DNA from: Bacillus sp. Cs-700
Lineage (GTDB): Bacteria > Bacillota > Bacilli > Bacillales > Guptibacillaceae
Reading direction: 5' to 3'
Length of the DNA: 64,000 nucleotides
NCBI RefSeq assembly: GCF_011082085.1
Contig: NZ_CP041063.1
Location: 3,520,001 to 3,584,000, forward strand
Both the position numbers and the translations under genes were made by a program. The first letter of the stretch is position 1, and the number at the start of each line of letters is the position of its first letter. This document shows, piece after piece, positions 59,416-64,000 of the stretch. A model generated the notes under the pieces. That model did not search any database. It was not told the origin of the DNA and worked only from the letters and a program-made list of their open reading frames with translations.

Positions 59416-60582
59416 ATGTTTACAGTCATAAGAAATGCTGAGATTTATACGCCGGATCATATAGGTAAGAAAGATCTGCTAATCGCGTTTGATAAAATCG
59501 CAATGATTGAGGATGAAATTAAACTACCTGATTCGATTCCGCATGAGGTAATCGATGCGAATGGGAAAATGATCTTTCCAGGATTTATCGACTCTCACGT
59601 TCACATTACAGGTGGTGGCGGTGAAGGGAGCTATCGAACAAGAACGCCCGAATTAACGCTATCGAAAGCGACGAGTGCTGGTGTAACAACGATTGTTGGG
59701 GTGATTGGAACAGATGGCACAACGCGTACAATGCCTGACCTTATTGCAAAAGCGCGGGGATTAGAAGAAGAAGGCATTACGTGCTATGTGCATACAGGAA
59801 GTTATCAGGTACCGGTAAAAACGTTAACTGGAAAAATTGAGGATGACATTATTTTGATAGATCGCGTGGTCGGAGCGGGTGAGATTGCGATTAGTGATCA
59901 TCGTTCTTCTCAGCCCACAGTAGAAGAAATGGCTAAGATTGCTTCAGCTGCAAGAATTGGTGGAATGCTTTCTGGAAAAGCGGGCATCGTCAATATTCAC
60001 CTTGGGGATAGTCCGTCTAAACTATCGCTACTCGAGCAAGTCGTCGAAACGACGGATATTCCGATTAAGACGTTTCACCCAACGCATATTAATCGGACAG
60101 AAGAACTGTTCGAAGCAGGGATCACTTATGCGAAAAAAGGCGGAAATATTGATTTTACGACAAGCACCATTCCTCAATTTCTTGAAGAAGGCGAAGTGAA
60201 ATGCAGTACGGGATTGAAGCGTGCACTTGAGGGTGGAGTCCCGGTTGAACGAATTACGTTTACATCTGACGGACAAGCAAGTTTACCTGCTTTTAATGCT
60301 TCTGGAGAGTTTGAAGGGCTACAGATCGGTTCTGTGGCTTCACTTTTTAAAGAAGTGCGAGATGCCATTGTTGAAGAAGGCGTACCCATTTCGGATGCGA
60401 TTAAAGTGATAACGAAAAATCCGGCATCGCTATTGAGGTTAAGTCAAAAAGGTGAGATTGCGGTGGAGAAGGATGCGGATCTTGTGATCGTAGACTCGAA
60501 TTTTCAGATTGATACTGTCTTTGCCCGAGGAAGAAAGATGATAGAAGCGAGAGAGTGTCTTGTGAAAGGAACGTTTGAATAG
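59416..60582 (+). CDS. iadA: Isoaspartyl dipeptidase
   Basis: A 388-residue amidohydrolase (M38). FPGFIDSHVHITGGGGEG has the HxH zinc ligands (His68, His70 region), then TLSKATSAGVTTIVGVIGTDGTTR, GKAGIVNIHLGDS (carboxylated-Lys and His region), KTFHPTHINR and the catalytic Asp in ITFTSDGQASLP. IadA cleaves beta-aspartyl dipeptides arising from damaged proteins. AGGAGGAAA... the GGAGG site lies seven bases before the ATG, 21 bp after the carrier gene stop. Operon with the carrier under sigma-54 control. Confidence 0.94.
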   Translation: MFTVIRNAEIYTPDHIGKKDLLIAFDKIAMIEDEIKLPDSIPHEVIDANGKMIFPGFIDSHVHITGGGGEGSYRTRTPELTLSKATSAGVTTIVGVIGTDGTTRTMPDLIAKARGLEEEGITCYVHTGSYQVPVKTLTGKIEDDIILIDRVVGAGEIAISDHRSSQPTVEEMAKIASAARIGGMLSGKAGIVNIHLGDSPSKLSLLEQVVETTDIPIKTFHPTHINRTEELFEAGITYAKKGGNIDFTTSTIPQFLEEGEVKCSTGLKRALEGGVPVERITFTSDGQASLPAFNASGEFEGLQIGSVASLFKEVRDAIVEEGVPISDAIKVITKNPASLLRLSQKGEIAVEKDADLVIVDSNFQIDTVFARGRKMIEARECLVKGTFE

Positions 60583-60594
60583 GATAGAAATGAA

Positions 60595-60627
60595 TCCCCG
60601 TCACTTCAATAGTAACGGGGACTTTTT
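60595..60627. terminator. Terminator of the yfcC-iadA operon
   Basis: TCCCCGT and ACGGGGA with a 13-base loop followed by CT6 on the plus strand. Confidence 0.75.
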
Positions 60628-60632
60628 TATTT

Positions 60633-61151
60633 TCATTGATACTGACTTAGCCCATTCTTAAATGCAGCAAGATGGTTTTCTGAAGCGTCTCCAAGCCGGA
60701 CCATAACGGTTCGTACATCCTGCGGCAGATCAGGAAGATCAGCTAATTTTTGATACATCGCAATGTTATCAATTTCTCCTTGTACCCCTGCTTCGAACGC
60801 TTCTTTGAGCGTTTTTGGCGTTGTTATATACTGACTTGCTTTATTATCTGGAACGCTAATGTTGTACCTTGTAAATAAGGGAAGAAGTGCAGTGATGTGC
60901 CTTTGTTCTGCCACTTTTATTTGCGTAAAGGGTCTAATCTCACCATATTCTTTAATAATGTCATCGTATCGCGCTTGAGCAAGGTACTCATCTTCCAATG
61001 CATAAGTTAATGCTTCTTCAAGCGTAATAGAAGAGTCTTGTAATGCTCCTTTTGCACCGTAGTTTTCTGGGAGTGCTTCTGCATTGACTTCAAGAAGATT
61101 GAAGTTGAAGATAATAAAGCTGATGACTGCAACAATCGCTATTTTTTTCAC
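60633..61151 (-). CDS. Secreted ferritin-like DUF2202 protein
   Basis: A 172-residue protein. GTG 61151 (AAGG eight bases upstream) gives a signal peptide MKKIAIVAVISFIIFNFN... cleaved after VNA. The mature part is a four-helix DUF2202 domain with metal-ligand patterns ALEDEYLAQARYDD, EQRHITALLPL, EAGVQGEIDNIAMYQK and ASENHLAAF, i.e. ExxH-type pairs as in ferritin-like proteins. It likely binds a di-metal centre outside the membrane. Function of the family is not established. Some relatives occur in the cell wall. An earlier start (61229) would spoil the signal peptide. Confidence 0.82.
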   Translation of the reverse strand: MKKIAIVAVISFIIFNFNLLEVNAEALPENYGAKGALQDSSITLEEALTYALEDEYLAQARYDDIIKEYGEIRPFTQIKVAEQRHITALLPLFTRYNISVPDNKASQYITTPKTLKEAFEAGVQGEIDNIAMYQKLADLPDLPQDVRTVMVRLGDASENHLAAFKNGLSQYQ

Positions 61152-61303
61152 TTTACTCACCTTGCCTTTTTGTTGATTAAGCTTCCTATAAAGGCGGAGT
61201 TTTATGTAATTTTTATCAGCCGAAGTCATTTTGTTTGATTTCCCTTTAAAAACAGCTTATGATCTAAACTGTAAAGTTAATAATTACAGTAGGAGGAACA
61301 GTC

Positions 61304-61969
61304 ATGAGCAAACGTATATTAATGGTTGTTACAACCGCAGATACAATGAATGAAGGACATAAAACAGGTTTATGGTTATCGGAGTTTGGGGAAGCATATA
61401 TCGAATTTGAAAAGCGTGGTTATCAAATCACAGTGGCAAGTCCTCTAGGTGGAAAAGCGCCAGTGGATGAACGCAGTCTAGAAGGTGGAGAAACCCCTCA
61501 AGAAATCCTCGATACGGCGAAACACCTTGAAGATACAGAAAAGCTTGAAAAAATTGTTGGGGCGTCTACGTTTGATGCGATCTTTATGCCTGGTGGACAT
61601 GGAACGATGTTTGATTTACCAGATAACGATAAGCTTCAGCATTTAATTCGTGAATTTTATGAATCAAACAAAATTGTCGCTTCTGTTTGCCATGGTCCCG
61701 CTGGGCTTGTTGGCGCTACCCTTTCAAATGGAACGCCATTAGTTTCAGGTAAAACAATTACGGCGTTCACAGACGATGAAGAAAGAGAGACAACACTTGA
61801 TCAATTCATGCCTTTCTTACTTGAATCACGCCTTCGTGAATTAGGTGCAAACATTGTAACGAAAGAGAATTGGGCAGAACATATGCAGGTAGATGGAAAT
61901 TTGATTACTGGTCAGAATCCACAATCTACAACAATCGTGGCAAAGGAAGTTGTGCAGAAATTAAGCTAA
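61304..61969 (+). CDS. DJ-1/PfpI-family protein (Hsp31-like)
   Basis: A 221-residue type-1 glutamine-amidotransferase-like protein: MVVTTADTMNEGHKTGLWLSEFGEAYIEFEKRG, DAIFMPGGHGTMFDLPDN and the nucleophile elbow VCHGPAGLVGA with Cys (about 128) followed by His. The N-terminal TGLWLSE with Glu resembles Hsp31/YajL-type deglycase or glyoxalase III proteins. It may repair or remove glycated products. GGAGGAAC before the ATG. Single gene with its own terminator. Confidence 0.88.
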   Translation: MSKRILMVVTTADTMNEGHKTGLWLSEFGEAYIEFEKRGYQITVASPLGGKAPVDERSLEGGETPQEILDTAKHLEDTEKLEKIVGASTFDAIFMPGGHGTMFDLPDNDKLQHLIREFYESNKIVASVCHGPAGLVGATLSNGTPLVSGKTITAFTDDEERETTLDQFMPFLLESRLRELGANIVTKENWAEHMQVDGNLITGQNPQSTTIVAKEVVQKLS

Positions 61970-61995
61970 CTTACCGATGAGTAGCGAGATAAGTA

Positions 61996-62023
61996 AAAAG
62001 GACTCCGATTTCGGAGTCCTTTT
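61996..62023. terminator. Bidirectional terminator
   Basis: AAAAGGACTCCGA and TCGGAGTCCTTTT with two bases between. Confidence 0.88.
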
Positions 62024-62034
62024 CGTATTTATAT

Positions 62035-62316
62035 CTACTCTTTCTCTTTTTTCTTTCCAAAAACTTTTTTAGAAGCTCCTTTAAAAACGTTTGAAGCTGT
62101 ATCAACTGATTTCCCAACCAATTTATTTCCTGTTTTACTTACATTTTTGACAAAGTCAGTGGAAGCATCAGCTGCTTTACCAACAAGGCCACCTTCTCCA
62201 CTAACTGACTTTACAATATCGTTCGCTGTGTCAGCGGATTTATTCACAAGATCACTTGCGGCTTTAGATGTCTTCTTTACGAGGTTTTCTTCCTTCATTG
62301 AATTATTTTCAGACAT
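62035..62316 (-). CDS. Amphipathic repeat protein of unknown function
   Basis: A 93-residue, Lys/Ser/Asp-rich soluble protein without Cys or membrane segment. Three near-copies follow one another: VNKSADTANDIVKSVS, VGKAADASTDFVKNVS and VGKSVDTASNVFKGAS, about 22 residues apart, ending in a basic tail KKVFGKKKEKE. Repeats of V-x-K-x-x-D-x6-K-x-x-S type should form amphipathic helices as in LEA-like or lipid-coating proteins. GGAGGGG precedes the ATG. A stress-protection role is only a guess. Confidence 0.7.
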   Translation of the reverse strand: MSENNSMKEENLVKKTSKAASDLVNKSADTANDIVKSVSGEGGLVGKAADASTDFVKNVSKTGNKLVGKSVDTASNVFKGASKKVFGKKKEKE

Positions 62317-62425
62317 CGCAATCCCCTCCCTAAGCGAATTTGATACATCTCTATGCTTATGAAGAGGTTAAAGAGAATATGATTTTTTTCGATATTAGAG
62401 GCGTCTTTAGAGACTGGAAAGAAAT

Positions 62426-62448
62426 AAACCCGCATTTGCTGCGGGTTT
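62426..62448. terminator. Terminator of the MBL hydrolase gene
   Basis: AAACCCGCA and TGCGGGTTT with a five-base loop, directly 3' of the minus-strand gene. Confidence 0.8.
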
Positions 62449-62453
62449 GTGCT

Positions 62454-63212
62454 TTAAAATGACAGGGTTTGACCGTCATCAGGAATGAGGACTTTATTTT
62501 GAAGCTCTTTTTCTTTAACGAATTGTTTTAACTCATCTCGTGTTAACAGACAGTGATTGAGTGCTTCCATATGAACGGCAACAATCGTTGCATCTGGTGC
62601 CTCTTGATAAGTTTGCACAACGTTTTCTTTCGTCATTGTAATGGGGCCGCCTTCAAGAAATTGGGCAGCACCAGCATTCACTACAATGATTTCTGGTTTA
62701 TGATGCTGAATCGCTGTTTGAACATCCTCGTTGAAGAGAGTATCGCCGGCAATATAAACGGTTTTTTCATTTGGATGAGAAAATGCAATACCGGATACTT
62801 TCCCCGTTTGCTTTAAGATTTCGCCTGCTCCGTGCTTCCCGTCTGTACGTGATAAAGTAACATCTGCAAAAGAAGATTCCATCTCAAGGGAAACGACGTT
62901 TTGAAAACCTTCTTCTTTTATCGCTTCGACATCTTCTTGGTTTTGCGCATAAATCAGGATCTCTTTTGGAAGAACCTGTTTCGCTTTCTCGTCAAAGTGG
63001 TCGGGATGCAGGTGAGTGACGATCACTGCGTCAACATCAACGATTTCATTGATTGATGTTGGTAAATCGACAGTAGGGTTTGAAAGGTGCTGGTTTGCCG
63101 TATTTGGGAAAGGCGGAATTGCTCCTTTATCAGATAGGAATGGATCGATTAGAAATTTTTTATTAGCAAAATGAAGAACGAGCGTTGCGTTACGAACAAA
63201 TTGAATTTTCAT
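62454..63212 (-). CDS. MBL-fold metallo-hydrolase (UlaG-like)
   Basis: A 252-residue hydrolase. Zinc ligands: VTHLHPDHFDE (HxHxDH), DGKHGAGEI (His), AGDTLFN (bridging Asp) and VHMEALNHC (last His). The N-terminal FVRNATLVLHFANKKFLIDPFLSD is typical of the UlaG/L-ascorbate-6-phosphate-lactonase group of proteins. GGAGGAAG precedes the ATG. It is divergent from an Lrp-type regulator. Substrate unknown. Confidence 0.86.
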   Translation of the reverse strand: MKIQFVRNATLVLHFANKKFLIDPFLSDKGAIPPFPNTANQHLSNPTVDLPTSINEIVDVDAVIVTHLHPDHFDEKAKQVLPKEILIYAQNQEDVEAIKEEGFQNVVSLEMESSFADVTLSRTDGKHGAGEILKQTGKVSGIAFSHPNEKTVYIAGDTLFNEDVQTAIQHHKPEIIVVNAGAAQFLEGGPITMTKENVVQTYQEAPDATIVAVHMEALNHCLLTRDELKQFVKEKELQNKVLIPDDGQTLSF

Positions 63213-63331
63213 TGTATCTTCCTCCTTTTGATCTGGTTCTCTTATAGGATAATATAGATGTGGACAAGGAATACATAGATGAATTCAAGTCTTTAAGAGA
63301 GGATACTTGAATTGTGAAAGGAGTTGATGGA

Positions 63332-63745
63332 ATGATCGATCAAACGGACCTATGGATTATTAAAGAATTATCGAAGAACGGACGCATCACAATGAAAGAG
63401 CTTGGTGAAAAAGTTCATTTAACGGGTCAGGCCGCTTCATCTCGAGTGTTGAGATTAGAAGAACAGGGGATCATAGAAGGTTACTCGGTTCAAGTAGATA
63501 AGTCGAAAATGGGTTATGCTGTGCATTGTTTTCTGACGATCTACACCTTAAATATTCATCATACCCCATACCTTTCTTTTATTAAGACAAAAGAAGAATA
63601 TGTTCTCAACAACTATAAAATAAGCGGTGATGGATGTTATTTGCTAGAATGTCGTTTTCCTTCCAATAAAGAACTTGATGAATTTCTTGTTCAATTAAAT
63701 GAGCACGTGAATTATAAACTGTCGATTGTGATTAAAGAAGCATAG
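63332..63745 (+). CDS. Lrp/AsnC-family transcriptional regulator
   Basis: A 137-residue regulator: HTH (LWIIKELSKNGRITMKELGEKVHLTGQAASSRVLRLEEQGIIEGY) and the AsnC ligand/oligomerisation domain (NNYKISGDGCYLLECRFPSNKELDEFLVQL). ATG 63332 is eight bases after AAAGGAG. It may control the divergent MBL gene, as Lrp proteins often act on neighbours. Effector is probably an amino acid; identity unknown. Confidence 0.9.
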   Translation: MIDQTDLWIIKELSKNGRITMKELGEKVHLTGQAASSRVLRLEEQGIIEGYSVQVDKSKMGYAVHCFLTIYTLNIHHTPYLSFIKTKEEYVLNNYKISGDGCYLLECRFPSNKELDEFLVQLNEHVNYKLSIVIKEA

Positions 63746-63860
63746 TGCTGCTAGGCTTGATAATCCTCAAATTAAATGGAAACATTAAAAAATAGGTTTG
63801 TTTACTTCTTTCCAGGGTAGTAAGAAGAAGTATTTAAAACTTTGAGGAACGGTGGCTACT

Positions 63861-64000
63861 ATGGGGTTCATTTACTATATAAAGAAATATTTGAAAATGT
63901 CGAGGCGACAGCGGAAAAGTGAATTGAACTCAACCATTTGGTTTATGCCGTTTTGGTATATTGTTGGCGCGATCGCTCTTTCTGCTTTTACCTATTATCT
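63861..64000 (+). CDS. Start of a membrane protein (truncated by the window end), DUF2254-like
   Basis: Forty-six codons are visible: a basic start (MGFIYYIKKYLKMSRRQRKSE) and a membrane helix beginning STIWFMPFWYIVGAIALSAFTYY. The pattern of a basic N-terminus and FWxxP-like first helix resembles DUF2254 proteins, but too little is visible to be sure. A GAGGAACGG stretch lies upstream. Confidence 0.4.
   Translation, partial: MGFIYYIKKYLKMSRRQRKSELNSTIWFMPFWYIVGAIALSAFTYY

Noticed and set aside
1-64000. Prophage, insertion sequence, defence island or integrative element
   Set aside because: No transposase, integrase, phage structural or toxin-antitoxin gene was found and no flanking direct repeats were noticed; gene content is ordinary chromosomal.

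Overview
The window looks like chromosomal DNA of a low-GC Gram-positive bacterium of the family Bacillaceae. The signs are strong AGGAGG-type ribosome binding sites, frequent TTG starts, sigma-A promoters, T-box and yybP-ykoY leaders, a 31-residue YjcZ-type sporulation peptide, Spx, PutR/PutBC and a P450 BM3-type cytochrome. The genes for a BCCT betaine-type carrier and other stress functions fit a halotolerant soil or marine bacillus, but the species cannot be named from this. No phage, insertion sequence, tRNA, rRNA or CRISPR array was seen.

Layout. 1-2.4 kb: the start of a fatty-acid hydroxylase P450-reductase fusion (truncated by the window edge) behind a BM3R1-like repressor with two operators. 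2.4-6.6 kb: a membrane protease-like protein, a persulfide dioxygenase-rhodanese (CstB type), and a divergent MFS/TetR pair. 6.6-9.9 kb: glutarate catabolism (csiD-lhgO) behind a long leader with its own terminator, then an esterase. 10-11.1 kb: an ECF sigma operon. 13.2-17.8 kb: proline catabolism (putR, putB, putC) with a 120-bp-period tandem repeat in the putR-putB gap. 17.9-29.5 kb: sensor kinase, methyltransferases, Mn-riboswitch-controlled ykoY, a second histidyl-tRNA synthetase with a His-codon leader peptide, kinases, a DUF4396 membrane protein, Nudix enzymes, a second signal peptidase II and Spx. 29.6-37.4 kb: MFS exporter, DUF2817 peptidase, small proteins, an arsenic locus with an in-frame ArsR-ArsB fusion, and a fatty acid desaturase. 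37.6-44.9 kb: amino acid ABC transporter, T-box/trpS, an MHYT-PAS-GGDEF-EAL protein, and bioB under a BirA-type operator. 45-50.5 kb: two RsbR-like STAS proteins (one broken by UGA) around a BCCT carrier and a peptidase E/kinase pair. 50.6-55.6 kb: HxlR regulator, RF3, a YtbD-type exporter behind a duplicated operator, and a broken luciferase-like monooxygenase. 55.7-60.6 kb: a sigma-54 activator, a sigma-54 promoter, a YfcC carrier and isoaspartyl dipeptidase. 60.6-64 kb: ferritin-like, DJ-1-like, amphipathic repeat, MBL and Lrp proteins and one truncated gene.

How genes work together. Several compact regulator-plus-target modules can be read directly: BM3R1/P450, PutR/PutBC with a PutR-type box, BirA/bioB, sigma-54 activator/YfcC-IadA, ArsR/ArsB/ArsC, ECF sigma/membrane anti-sigma. 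RNA-based control is rich: yybP-ykoY (Mn), T-box (Trp), a His leader peptide, and an unexplained csiD leader. The observations I rate highest are the His-codon leader peptide with attenuator in front of hisS, the ArsR-ArsB fusion, the csiD leader, the shared TACCC/GGGTA operators of a sulfur gene and a DUF4396 gene, and the 20-bp-phased CGCGGA array. All are read by eye; none was tested by a search.
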